Under the pieces are notes generated by a model. That model worked only from the letters and a program-made list of their open reading frames with translations. It did not search any database and had not been told where the DNA came from. From the NCBI RefSeq assembly GCF_000764655.1, contig NZ_JRGL01000119.1, positions 1 through 64,000 of the forward strand: DNA of 64,000 nucleotides, read 5' to 3'. Made by a program: the position numbers and the translations under genes. This document shows, one piece after another, positions 1 through 8,555 of the stretch (position 1 is its first letter; each line of letters begins with the position of its first letter). Source of the stretch: Aeromonas aquatica. Its GTDB lineage: Bacteria; Pseudomonadota; Gammaproteobacteria; Enterobacterales; Aeromonadaceae.

Positions 1-2486
1 AAGCCGGCGGTGTGGAACTGGCGGGCGCTGACGTTGACCGACAGATGGGGAATGGTGAGACCGTTGTTGAGCCAGAAACTGTACTGGGCACAGGCGGTCT
101 TCATCACCCAATAGCCGATCTCCTGGATGAGGGTGGTCTCCTCGGCGATGGGGATGAACTCACCGGGGGGCACCATGGTGCCGTCGGCTTTCTGCCAGCG
201 CAGCAGGGCCTCCACCCCGGACAGACTGCCGTTGTCGACCCTGTACTGGGGTTGATAATGCAGCACCAGCTCGTTGTTGCGCAGGGCATCGCGCAGCTGG
301 TTGCTCAGGGAGAGCTTGTTCTTTTCCTTCTCTGCCATGGCCTCGCTGAAGAACACATAGTTGCCCTGGCCGGCGCGCTTGGCCATGTGCACGGCGGTGT
401 CGGCCTGTTGCATCAGGATCAGGTGATCCCTGTCATCGCCGCAGAAGAGGCTGATCCCCACCGAGGCGCTGCAGTGCAGCTTGTGATCACCGATATCAAA
501 CGGATTGCGGAAGATGCCCATCAGCTCGCGGGCGAAATGCTCCGCCAGTATCTTGGCGGTGACATAACCCTGGCCGAGCGCCGTGAACAGCAGGGCGAAC
601 TCGTCCCCCGAGGTCCGGGCCAACACCAGGTTCTCCTGTGGCAGGGACTTGAGCCGCGCCACCACGGCCTGCAGCAGCAGATCGCCGCAGGCGTGGCCGA
701 GGGAGTCGTTGATCGACTTGAAGTTGTCGAGATCGAGCAGCAGCAAGGCACCCCATTGTCCACTGGGGCTCTGCAAGGTGCGCTGCATGATGTCGTTCAG
801 GCTGCGCCTGTTGTAGAGATCGCTCAGATCGTCGTAATAGGCGAGCCGCTCTATGTGGCGTGCGGCCTCCTTCTCACTGGTGATGTCGTGGAAGCTGCAG
901 ACGAAATGGCTGATCTCGCCGGCCTCATCCTTGACGCCGCTCACCATGAGCCGCACCGGGAAGAGCTGGCCAGCCTTGTGCAGGCACTGCTCCTCACCGA
1001 GCCAGTATTCCTGCTCGTTGACGGCGGCGGTGACGTCATCTTTGAGGCTGTCACCGTAGTAGGTCGGGCGCAGGGCACCGATGTGAAGGCCGATCACCTC
1101 ATCCCTCTCAAAGCCGGTGATGCGGCTGAATGAGTCGTTGACCTTGAGAATGATGCCGCTGTGATCCATCACCAGCAGGCCGTCGTGGGTATTGAAGGCG
1201 ACTTCGGCCAGGCGCAGGGCATCGTCATTGGCGAGGCGTTGCAGCTCGATGGCGGCCCGCTCACGCTGGCTGTCGAGGGCGTCGAGCAGAGGCATGGGAT
1301 CGGCGAGTGACCCATCGAGCAGCAAGGTGAGCTGGCCCAGAGGGGCGCCACTTGGGCCATGGAGGGGAATACCGACATAGGCCCTGGCATCGAGGGCCAG
1401 CAACTTGCTGGCCTGGGGGTAGCGCAGGGGCAGGTCATCTACGTAGAGGCTCTGGCCGTGCTGGAAGATCTCCCGGCCTGGGCCCATGTCCATCCGGATG
1501 GGTCTGACGGTGGAGAAGGTCTCCCCCGACAGGACGCAGCGCGGGATGATCCAGAGATCCTGACCGCGGGGCTGAAATTCACCGATCCAACCGATGCGGG
1601 CCCCGCAACTGGCCATGGCCCAGCCGAGCAGGGCACGGCAATAGTCGTTGCCGGTCTTGCAGCTCAGCTCGTCGGCGGGCAGGGAGATGACCACTGTCTC
1701 GGCCGCCAGTGGCTCCGGTTGCCAGTGGCCCAGCAGCCGGGCGCAGTGGCGCACCAGTTGCAGCGTCTCCTCACTCGGTAGGACCGTCTCGGTATATTCG
1801 AGGCTGAGTACGCCGATGAGCTTTTCCTGCTCCAGCAAGGCGCCATCCAGGCGGGAGCAGACATTGGCATCAGCCAGATAGTAATGCTGGCTCAGCATGG
1901 GCTGATGGGCCGCCTCGGAGAAGCTCAGGGCGCCGCGGGTGCGCAGGGCGCGGATATAGCGACTATCGCCTCGAATAGCGCTCGGCGTCTCAACCCCCAG
2001 GGTGAAGACCGGGGTCAGCTGTTCGCTACCAAGGGGGCCATTGGCCTGGTAGTGCCAGAGGATGAGGCGATCGGCGCCGAGGCATTCCTTGAGGCTCTCC
2101 AGCATGGCGGCGTACTGTTGCTGGCTGGCCATCTGGCTCAGGCGCGGCAGTTGCAGCGACAGGTTGGCCGCGCTCTCCTGGCGCTGGGTCTGCAGGCAGA
2201 TGAGCCAGAAAGCATCCTGTTCGTGGGAAAGGGAGATGTGCCACTGCAGATCGGCAAAGCGCAGCAGCAGCTTGCCGCCTTGGCCGCTGGCGAGCCGCTG
2301 CTCTATGGGCTGGCGCAAGGCATCCGGCAACTGGGCCGGCCAGGCGTCTCTTGGCTCATCGAGCCAGTGGAGCGGTGTCTGCATCACATCGGTCAGGGCG
2401 ACCAGCCGTTGGCTGCGGGTATCCAGGCGAAAGAACAGCGGCGCCTGGCTGGCGGTCGGGAGATGACTGAGCGCGGTAGACGACAT
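1..2486 (-). CDS. PAS-GGDEF-EAL cyclic-di-GMP signalling protein (partial, C-terminus off window)
   Basis: Read leftward from the ATG at 2486 and cut by the window edge, leaving about 828 codons. The first ~420 residues carry no motif I can name with certainty and may be GAF-like sensory modules. A PAS domain follows (about 425-540, containing VMDHSGIILKVNDSF), then a GGDEF domain (about 545-700) whose signature reads SGDEF, then the start of an EAL domain with EALLRW at about residue 759. The inhibitory RxxD site normally just before GGDEF is absent (the stretch reads PQEN). No transmembrane helix is obvious, so I infer a cytoplasmic sensor. The family makes or degrades c-di-GMP; which activity survives cannot be decided because most EAL catalytic residues lie outside the window. 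No strong Shine-Dalgarno precedes the start. Confidence 0.9.
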   Translation of the reverse strand, partial: MSSTALSHLPTASQAPLFFRLDTRSQRLVALTDVMQTPLHWLDEPRDAWPAQLPDALRQPIEQRLASGQGGKLLLRFADLQWHISLSHEQDAFWLICLQTQRQESAANLSLQLPRLSQMASQQQYAAMLESLKECLGADRLILWHYQANGPLGSEQLTPVFTLGVETPSAIRGDSRYIRALRTRGALSFSEAAHQPMLSQHYYLADANVCSRLDGALLEQEKLIGVLSLEYTETVLPSEETLQLVRHCARLLGHWQPEPLAAETVVISLPADELSCKTGNDYCRALLGWAMASCGARIGWIGEFQPRGQDLWIIPRCVLSGETFSTVRPIRMDMGPGREIFQHGQSLYVDDLPLRYPQASKLLALDARAYVGIPLHGPSGAPLGQLTLLLDGSLADPMPLLDALDSQRERAAIELQRLANDDALRLAEVAFNTHDGLLVMDHSGIILKVNDSFSRITGFERDEVIGLHIGALRPTYYGDSLKDDVTAAVNEQEYWLGEEQCLHKAGQLFPVRLMVSGVKDEAGEISHFVCSFHDITSEKEAARHIERLAYYDDLSDLYNRRSLNDIMQRTLQSPSGQWGALLLLDLDNFKSINDSLGHACGDLLLQAVVARLKSLPQENLVLARTSGDEFALLFTALGQGYVTAKILAEHFARELMGIFRNPFDIGDHKLHCSASVGISLFCGDDRDHLILMQQADTAVHMAKRAGQGNYVFFSEAMAEKEKNKLSLSNQLRDALRNNELVLHYQPQYRVDNGSLSGVEALLRWQKADGTMVPPGEFIPIAEETTLIQEIGYWVMKTACAQYSFWLNNGLTIPHLSVNVSARQFHTAG

Positions 2487-2884
2487 GAACGGGCACTATC
2501 CTGTTGGGCAATTATCTGCGGCCAAGAATACTGCAAAACCGGTCCAAACGAAATTTCACGCCATAGGAAGTGCGGGCGCTGTCGAGCTTGTGTCCAAAAG
2601 TCTGCCAGGGCGCTTCCTTGTCACGTCTCTCGAGGCATGAGTCTTCGGTTTGAGCGGGCTGAACCGGCGTCCAGACGGAAATCTTGTCTCTCCGCTTCTG
2701 ACAAGAGCCTGAGAGGCCTCGATGGAAGCTTCTCTGGTAGTATTGCTCCTCCCATCTGGGCTCAAATCCCATCGGCACTGAGAGTGAAATCACATTTTGA
2801 CACCATGACCTCGGGTCGCTGTTGCCGGCTACGGGGGCGAGGGAGTACTGTTTCTGAATCTGGTTTAAACCAATTTATAAGGGC
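2487..2884. other. Divergent intergenic region upstream of the yihLMN-like operon
   Basis: About 400 bp separate two divergent genes. ORFs here are short, lack ribosome sites and do not resemble known proteins, so I call none. A weak sigma-70-like pair (TTGCCG at 2822, TACTGT at 2846, 18-bp spacer) lies just before the 12-bp palindrome at 2861-2872 and could drive the rightward operon. I see nothing clear for the leftward GGDEF-EAL gene. Confidence 0.4.
2861..2872. promoter_or_regulatory. Perfect palindrome, candidate GntR operator
   Basis: TGGTTTAAACCA is a perfect 12-bp inverted repeat ending 15 bp before the start of the GntR-family gene. Regulators of this family bind short palindromes as dimers and often repress their own operon. 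The position, over the presumed early transcript just after a weak promoter, fits autorepression. The assignment is inference; no second copy was seen between the downstream genes. Confidence 0.5.
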
Positions 2885-2887
2885 GTG

Positions 2888-3598
2888 ATGTCAAACACTA
2901 TATATACCGTCGAAGTCGCTAAAGTAGCGCTGGATAAATGGATAGCCGATCACCGGCTGGCTGCCGGTAGCAAGCTGCCATCCGAGCGAGCATTATGTGA
3001 AGCGCTCAATGTGAAGCGGATGACGCTCAGGCAGGCATTATTGAGCCTGGAATCAGATTCAGTCATTTTTAGAAAGGATCGCCGTGGCTGGTTTATGACG
3101 CCCGCCCGCTTTATTTATAATCCAAAATCTTCGTCCAGCTTTCGCATTGCCGCCGAGGAGCAGGGACGTGTTCCCAGTTGGGGATATTTAAGCAAGGAAA
3201 TCCTTGCTGAATATGAGGCGCGTTTCGCCACTATTTTTTTCGGCGAAGAGAGGAAATCCATTTATAAGATTACTGGTTGGGGCGCCCTGGACGATCACCT
3301 GGTATTTTATCATGAGACTTATATTCATCCCGAATATGCCCCCGACTTTATCGATCATATCGGCAACGACTCCTTGCAGACGCTGTGGCAAACCCGTTTC
3401 ACCCAGACGGTGAGGACTCAACATCTGACCTTCAGTCCCGTCCGGATCGGTGCGGATATTTGCCGGCATCTGGGTTGTGCTCCCGGTTCGCCCGCCATTC
3501 TCGTCGAAAAGCACAGGGCCAATGAGGACGGTGTGGTGGTCCATATCGATATCGAATATTGGCGTTTTGAGTCTGTGGATTTTGTTATTCATCTGTGA
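2888..3598 (+). CDS. yihL: GntR-family transcriptional regulator with UTRA domain (YihL-like)
   Basis: A 236-residue regulator with an N-terminal winged helix-turn-helix (about 5-75; LPSERALCEALNVKRMTLRQ is the recognition region) and a C-terminal UTRA ligand-binding domain (about 90-236). UTRA regulators sense small metabolites, often sugar phosphates. Length and position before a TIM-barrel protein and an MFS carrier match E. coli yihL-yihM-yihN. I use the ATG at 2888; a GTG directly before it at 2885 is an alternative. The ribosome site is weak. The perfect palindrome at 2861-2872 is a likely binding site. Base composition is clearly lower in GC than the flanking genes, which may reflect transfer. 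The effector is unknown. Confidence 0.85.
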   Translation: MSNTIYTVEVAKVALDKWIADHRLAAGSKLPSERALCEALNVKRMTLRQALLSLESDSVIFRKDRRGWFMTPARFIYNPKSSSSFRIAAEEQGRVPSWGYLSKEILAEYEARFATIFFGEERKSIYKITGWGALDDHLVFYHETYIHPEYAPDFIDHIGNDSLQTLWQTRFTQTVRTQHLTFSPVRIGADICRHLGCAPGSPAILVEKHRANEDGVVVHIDIEYWRFESVDFVIHL

Positions 3599-3608
3599 GG
3601 TTGTAAAT

Positions 3609-4583
3609 ATGAACGCAAGTCAGGCCAGAAAAATCCTTGAGCGGCAGGCATCGCTGCCGCTCTATCTGCACGCATATTCTTTCCATATGAACATGCGCCT
3701 GGAGCAGATCTTGCCAGCTGATCTACTGGACATTGCTCATCAGCAGGGGCTGCGCGGGGTCAAGATCCATATCCTGGATGGAGAGAGCCGTTCCCTGAAG
3801 TACCTGAGCGACCAGGAACTGGCGGCTTTTCGCCGCAAGGCCGAGCAGCTGAGACTGGATATCAACCTGGAGATCAGCTCCTCCGCACCGGCGGAGATCG
3901 ACGAGGCCGTCACCGTCGCCGAGAAGATAGGCGCCACCTCACTGCGTTTCTATCCTCGCTATGAGGGGCATCTGTCGACTGTATTGGCGCGTATCAGGGA
4001 TGATTTGGCACATATTCGGCAACAGCACGGCCATCGGGAGTTGTCCTTCACCATAGAGCAGCATGAGGATCTGAAGTCAGGCGAGCTGGTGAAGCTAGTA
4101 CAGGAAAGTGGCGTCGACTCCCTCTCCCTGTTATTTGATTTTGGCAACATGATCAACGCCAACGAGCAGCCTCTCGCGGCGTTGCAGATCATGGCACCCC
4201 ACATCGCCCACGTGCATATCAAGGATGCCAAGATCATTCCGGAGGGGACCGGCCTCGGTCATATTGCCTGTGCGTCCGGGACCGGGGATATGCCATTTGA
4301 AGAGCTGTTGAAACAGCTGATCTGTCTGGGGGACGATACGCCGCAGGTGCTCGCCTACGGATTGGAAGAAGAAGTGGATTATTATGCACCGGCATTTCGT
4401 TTCAGCGACGAGGGCAATGATCCCTGGATCCCGTGGCGTGAAATGAGCGAGACCCCCTTGCCGGCCCCCGAACTGTTATCAGCCCGTCTGATCCAGGAAA
4501 AACAGGATGCCATTCGCCAGATAGAACATGTCAGGGCCGTCCTGAAAAAATTGGTCACTCAAGCCGAAACCATTCTGAATTAA
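3609..4583 (+). CDS. yihM: Sugar phosphate isomerase/epimerase-like TIM-barrel protein (YihM-like)
   Basis: A 324-residue protein of the xylose-isomerase-like TIM-barrel family (PF01261 type). Visible features are the strand motif GVKIHILDGE, the metal-site-like TIEQHED, LLFDFGNMINANE and the late HVHIKDAK, which match the pattern of acidic and histidine metal ligands in the family. The ATG at 3609 has GAGG about eight bases upstream; an upstream in-frame extension to 3450 would lie inside the regulator gene and is rejected. It lies 10 bp after the GntR gene and 46 bp before the MFS gene, so one operon is likely. E. coli YihM, its probable counterpart, has no established substrate, so the reaction here is unknown. 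Confidence 0.8.
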   Translation: MNASQARKILERQASLPLYLHAYSFHMNMRLEQILPADLLDIAHQQGLRGVKIHILDGESRSLKYLSDQELAAFRRKAEQLRLDINLEISSSAPAEIDEAVTVAEKIGATSLRFYPRYEGHLSTVLARIRDDLAHIRQQHGHRELSFTIEQHEDLKSGELVKLVQESGVDSLSLLFDFGNMINANEQPLAALQIMAPHIAHVHIKDAKIIPEGTGLGHIACASGTGDMPFEELLKQLICLGDDTPQVLAYGLEEEVDYYAPAFRFSDEGNDPWIPWREMSETPLPAPELLSARLIQEKQDAIRQIEHVRAVLKKLVTQAETILN

Positions 4584-4629
4584 TAAAAAGCACGTTCCCT
4601 ACCCATAATATAAAACAAGAGACACTATT

Positions 4630-5889
4630 ATGCTCACCAAGAAGAGATGGGCTCTTTTCAGCCTGCTCACGCTGTGCGGCGGTACTATCTATAAATTGCC
4701 ATCCCTGAAAGATGCATTTTATATCCCCATGCAGGAATACTTTAATTTAACCAATGGGCAGATAGGCAATGCCATGTCGGTCAACTCCATAGTGGCAACC
4801 ATGGGTTTTTTCTTCTCTATTTATTTTGCCGATAAATTGCCGAAAAAATATACAATGGCTATTTCTCTGATAGCCACCGGTCTCCTGGGATTATATCTCT
4901 CGAGCATGCCGGGATATTGGAGCATCCTGCTGATCTGGGCCCTGTTTGGCGTGACCTGCGACATGTTGAATTGGCCGGTCCTTCTCAAGTCGGTCAGCCT
5001 GTTGGGGGACAACACCCAGCAGGGGCGGCTGTTCGGTTTCTTTGAGACCGGGCGTGGGGTGGTGGACACCGTGGTCGCCTTCTGTGCGCTGGGGGTCTTC
5101 GCCTATTTCGGCAGTGGCCTGAGCGGTTTCAGGGCCGGTATCCTTTTCTACTCCTGCATAGTGATAGTGGTGGGAATTGGCATCCTGTTCCTGATGAACG
5201 ATGAGGAGAAGACCGGGGTCGCGCAGAAGGAGGCGCGTACCGGCGACCTCTCGTCGGTGCTCAAGGACAAGCTGGTGTGGCTCATCGCCCTCAACATCTT
5301 CTGCGTCTACTCCGTCTATTGCGGTCTGACCTTCTTCATCCCCTTCCTGAGCAAGATCTACGCCCTGCCGGTGGCCCTGGTCGGCGCCTATGGCATCATC
5401 AACCAGTACTGCCTGAAGATGGTGGGGGGCCCCATCGGCGGCATCATCGCAGACAAAGTGTTGAAGTCCCCCAGCCGTTATCTCTGCTACAGCTTCATGG
5501 TCAGCACCGTCATGCTCGGCCTGCTGATCGTCTTGCCCCACGAGCAGATGTCCGTCTACCTCGGCATGGCCTGCACCCTGGGCTTTGGGACCGTGGTGTT
5601 CACCCAGCGCGCTGTCTTCTTCGCCCCCATCGGCGAGGCCAGGATCAAGGAAGATCACATCGGTTCCGCCATGGCGATGGGCAGCTTCATCGGCTATGCC
5701 CCGGCCATGTTCTGCTTCAGCCTCTATGGCCACTTGCTGGATCAATACAGTGGTCTATTGGGGTATCAGATAGTGTTCGGCATCATGGCCTGCTTCGCCT
5801 TCGCCGGGACCGTCATCTCCACTATGTTGGTGCGTGAAATCAAGCGTAAGAACACTGTCACCGCGACCGAACAGATCACCGCGAGCTGA
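4630..5889 (+). CDS. yihN: MFS transporter, YihN-like
   Basis: A 419-residue inner-membrane carrier of the major facilitator superfamily with about 12 hydrophobic segments and a polar central loop near residues 195-210. The N-terminal stretch LCGGTIYKLPSLKDAFYIPM and the internal LGFGTVVFTQRAVFFAP are, as far as I recall, very close to E. coli YihN, and length and neighbours agree. It probably imports the compound that the adjacent TIM-barrel protein handles. In E. coli this trio sits beside the sulfoquinovose genes; none of those are here. The operon ends at a strong terminator at 5938. Substrate unknown. Confidence 0.82.
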   Translation: MLTKKRWALFSLLTLCGGTIYKLPSLKDAFYIPMQEYFNLTNGQIGNAMSVNSIVATMGFFFSIYFADKLPKKYTMAISLIATGLLGLYLSSMPGYWSILLIWALFGVTCDMLNWPVLLKSVSLLGDNTQQGRLFGFFETGRGVVDTVVAFCALGVFAYFGSGLSGFRAGILFYSCIVIVVGIGILFLMNDEEKTGVAQKEARTGDLSSVLKDKLVWLIALNIFCVYSVYCGLTFFIPFLSKIYALPVALVGAYGIINQYCLKMVGGPIGGIIADKVLKSPSRYLCYSFMVSTVMLGLLIVLPHEQMSVYLGMACTLGFGTVVFTQRAVFFAPIGEARIKEDHIGSAMAMGSFIGYAPAMFCFSLYGHLLDQYSGLLGYQIVFGIMACFAFAGTVISTMLVREIKRKNTVTATEQITAS

Positions 5890-5937
5890 GGTTAGGAGCA
5901 CGGGGCGAGCGGTCGGCTCCAAGCCACCTGAAATGAG

Positions 5938-5966
5938 AGAGGGGAGCCACTGGCTCCCCTCTTTTT
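5938..5966 (+). terminator. Rho-independent terminator of the yihLMN-like operon
   Basis: AGAGGGGAGCC and GGCTCCCCTCT form an 11-bp perfect stem with a three-base loop, followed by a T-run. It lies 48 bp after the MFS stop codon and reads rightward; the opposite side lacks a T-run. Confidence 0.9.
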
Positions 5967-6005
5967 ATGTGTTCGAGCGCCCGGCGAGAGGCACTATTCG
6001 TGGCA

Positions 6006-6425
6006 CTACTGGCCGAGTTGCTTGCGAATGTGATGCTGCAGGACCGCCAGCATGCTGGCGCCGGACAGGCCGATCATCAGGGCGCCGTTGACCGCCTCCA
6101 GCGGGCCAAGCAGCTTCCACTGTGCGCTCATGACGATGTCGCCATAGCCCAGGGTGGCAAAGTTGACCCCGGAGTGATAGATGGCCTCCTGCAGGGTGGC
6201 AAACTCCCCCAGCCACAGGAACAGGGCGCCCCAGAGCGTGATCTGCAGCAGGTTGCCCGTCAGCACTATGATGATGATGCCAAACAGGGCCAACACCCCG
6301 GCCAGCACCCCTTCCCTTTCATGGAAGTGATTGATATAGAAGCGAATACCCCCGACGGATACCAGGGATTGCAGCAGCATATTGGCCAGGATCACGGGGA
6401 GGCCGACCAGCAAAATAGATAACAT
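6006..6425 (-). CDS. Small potassium-channel-like membrane protein (Ion_trans_2 type)
   Basis: A 139-residue protein with two N-terminal hydrophobic segments, a pore-like segment and a last hydrophobic segment. The sequence NFATLGYGDIVM contains the GYGD selectivity-filter signature of two-helix potassium channels. No cytoplasmic nucleotide-binding domain follows, so regulation is unclear. It is the last gene of a leftward operon and starts one base after the DUF2955 gene ends, which indicates translational coupling. Pairing of a K+-channel-like protein with an efflux system is unusual; it may balance charge during export, but that is inference. Cation selectivity is predicted only from the motif. 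Confidence 0.8.
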   Translation of the reverse strand: MLSILLVGLPVILANMLLQSLVSVGGIRFYINHFHEREGVLAGVLALFGIIIIVLTGNLLQITLWGALFLWLGEFATLQEAIYHSGVNFATLGYGDIVMSAQWKLLGPLEAVNGALMIGLSGASMLAVLQHHIRKQLGQ

Positions 6426-6426
6426 A

Positions 6427-7461
6427 TCACTCTCCTATCTGTGTTTCTGCCGCCGGTCGGCCAACGGGCCACCAGCGCTCTAGGGTCACGATGCACAACC
6501 AGCCATAACCGGCCACCAGCAGATACAGGCCACACCGCATCGCGGCCGCCAGCCAGACATCTTTGCCGGTCGCACTGTCTTCGATGGCCGGACCAAACAG
6601 GATCAGCGCCGTGATCCAGGCATTGCTCCAGAACGAGGGCGGGAAGCGGCCCGGTACCAGCCGCACCAATCGCCTGGCCAGCCAGAGGGTCATCAGGCCC
6701 AGCATCAGCACCAGCATCAGCAGGGAGGGCCAGATGCTGAGCCCCATCCAGAGTACAAAGGCCAGCAGGGCACCCATCAGGGTCGACAGCACCAGCTCCT
6801 TGCCCGCGTGTTTGGCATTGATTGAGGTGCTCTGCTGCGCGAGCGCCACCGTCTTCATCACGGCGGGAATGTAGAATGCCGGGTTGCCGAGTGCCAGCAG
6901 CCAGACCGGCAGCACTATCACCACGGCTCGCATCGCCAGCCGGGTCGGCTGCTCGGGGCGAGAGGGGGCCTTGCCCGCCACGGCGGCCGTGGGCTGAGGA
7001 GGGAACAGCCCATGGCTCAGCAGATTGACCAGGGTACCGATCAGGATCCCTACTCCCATCATCTGAGCGATGGAGATGGCCAGCGTCTGCTCGATGAGGC
7101 CCGCCACCGGGATCACGGTGATGGCCATGATGAGCAGCATGGCGGAGGCTCCCTTGCCGGCCATCGACTGTTGCATCAGCAGATAGAGCAGCAGGGCGAT
7201 GAGCAGCACGGCCGCCAGGGCATAGTGGGTCAGCAGGGGGACCAGCAAGACGCCACCGACCATGATGGCCAGCAGCATGAGCCCCCCGACCAGCCCCTTG
7301 CGCAGGGCGAGCGGTTCCCCCGGGCGGCACAGCACCACCCAGGCCATGATGCAGCCAAGGTGTGGCATGGGCAGGGCCAGCCCATAGCAGATCAGAGTGG
7401 CGAGCGCGATGCCAACACCAATCCTGAGTACCGCACGATCTCCGTTATGCATAGGGCTCAT
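6427..7461 (-). CDS. DUF2955 / FUSC-like inner-membrane protein
   Basis: A 344-residue, very hydrophobic protein with about ten membrane segments in two halves joined by a Pro/Ala/Lys-rich loop near 175-190. It resembles the DUF2955 family of aromatic-acid-exporter-like (FUSC-related) proteins that partner HlyD-type adaptors. Its start touches the stop of the HlyD-family gene by one base, and the K+-channel-like gene follows directly. With the adaptor and outer-membrane factor it would form a tripartite exporter, probably for an organic acid or xenobiotic. The substrate cannot be read from sequence. Confidence 0.75.
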   Translation of the reverse strand: MSPMHNGDRAVLRIGVGIALATLICYGLALPMPHLGCIMAWVVLCRPGEPLALRKGLVGGLMLLAIMVGGVLLVPLLTHYALAAVLLIALLLYLLMQQSMAGKGASAMLLIMAITVIPVAGLIEQTLAISIAQMMGVGILIGTLVNLLSHGLFPPQPTAAVAGKAPSRPEQPTRLAMRAVVIVLPVWLLALGNPAFYIPAVMKTVALAQQSTSINAKHAGKELVLSTLMGALLAFVLWMGLSIWPSLLMLVLMLGLMTLWLARRLVRLVPGRFPPSFWSNAWITALILFGPAIEDSATGKDVWLAAAMRCGLYLLVAGYGWLCIVTLERWWPVGRPAAETQIGE

Positions 7462-8555
7462 CAGTACAGGAAGGAGCAGAGGCTCATCAGGCGAATGTAG
7501 AGGGCGCCCAACAGGTTCATCAGCCCGCCCTCATCCGCATAGACCAGCACGTCGGCCTGACCGCCGACCCGCAGCGCGGCAACCGGTGGCAGATCGTCTT
7601 CGGTGAAGGCGACCTTGACCGGGAAGCGTTGGGCCTGGCGCAGCCAGTCACGGTTGTTGTCCACCGTCGGCAGCGACCCCGCCGGCTGACTCTGACCATC
7701 ACCTACCCCGTAGCCGATGCTGCGCACCTTGCCCTTGAAGATGCGACCGGGCAGGCTGTCGAGCAGGATGGCGACCTCATCGTCAGGCTGAATGTTGGCC
7801 AGGTTGTTCTCGGTCAGATCGGCGGAGATCCAGACGTCGTGGATGGCGATCAGGGTCATGGCCGGTGCGCCGGCACCGATGAACTGACCGACGTCGGTAC
7901 TCAGGTCTGTGATGAGGCCGCTACCGGGCGCCACCACCAGGGTATTCTTCCGATCCAGCTCCGCCTTGTGTACCGCCGAGCGGGCGCTGAGCAGCTGGGA
8001 GTTGTTCTCACCGTTCACCCCAGCAGCCTCGATGGCGCGGCGCACGTCGGCCTCGGCCGCGGCTACCTGGCTCTTGGCCGTCTCGCGGGTGGCCTGGGCG
8101 ACCTCGAGGCGACGGACCGAAATGGCACCCGGATCTTCCCGATAGAGGCGCTCCTGGCGGTCGGCATCCTTGGCCGCATTGTCATAGGCGGCGCGCATGG
8201 CCTGCAGGCTTGCCTCTGCGGCCTTGATGCCTTCACCGCTCGCCTTGACGCTGCTGAGCACCGTCTGGTAGTCGGAGCGCGCCTTGGCGAGGGCGATGTC
8301 GTAGGGCTCGGGATCGATCTCGAACAGGGAGGCCCCTGCCGACACGTCCTGATTGTCGCGCACATAGACCTGCTTGATCTGGCCGGATACCTCGGCGGCG
8401 ACGGGGACCACAAAGGCTTGCACCCGGGCCTGGGAGCTGTAGGGGGTGAGCCGGTCGGCCAGCAGATACCAGCCGAGCAGCAGGGCGATCAAGCCCAGCA
8501 GCCCGAGAGTGGCGCGGCTGCTGGCCTGACCGGGAGAAACATTGCTGTCAGTCAT
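7461..8555 (-). CDS. HlyD/EmrA-family membrane fusion (adaptor) protein
   Basis: A 364-residue periplasmic adaptor. It has a single N-terminal membrane anchor (about 16-35), the first lipoyl half (about 50-90, YVRDNQDVSAGASLFEIDPE), an alpha-helical hairpin (about 95-190), the second lipoyl half and beta-barrel (about 205-300, including APGSGLITDLSTDVGQFIG). This layout links an inner-membrane pump to an outer-membrane channel. It overlaps the upstream outer-membrane factor by 8 bp and the downstream DUF2955 gene by one base, so it belongs to the same operon. AaeA/EmrA-type adaptors are the closest functional analogues. Confidence 0.9.
   Translation of the reverse strand: MTDSNVSPGQASSRATLGLLGLIALLLGWYLLADRLTPYSSQARVQAFVVPVAAEVSGQIKQVYVRDNQDVSAGASLFEIDPEPYDIALAKARSDYQTVLSSVKASGEGIKAAEASLQAMRAAYDNAAKDADRQERLYREDPGAISVRRLEVAQATRETAKSQVAAAEADVRRAIEAAGVNGENNSQLLSARSAVHKAELDRKNTLVVAPGSGLITDLSTDVGQFIGAGAPAMTLIAIHDVWISADLTENNLANIQPDDEVAILLDSLPGRIFKGKVRSIGYGVGDGQSQPAGSLPTVDNNRDWLRQAQRFPVKVAFTEDDLPPVAALRVGGQADVLVYADEGGLMNLLGALYIRLMSLCSFLY

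Noticed and set aside
2512-2793. A 93-codon leftward ORF in the first intergenic region.
   Set aside because: No ribosome site, unusual composition and no recognisable domain; overlapping frames are equally open.
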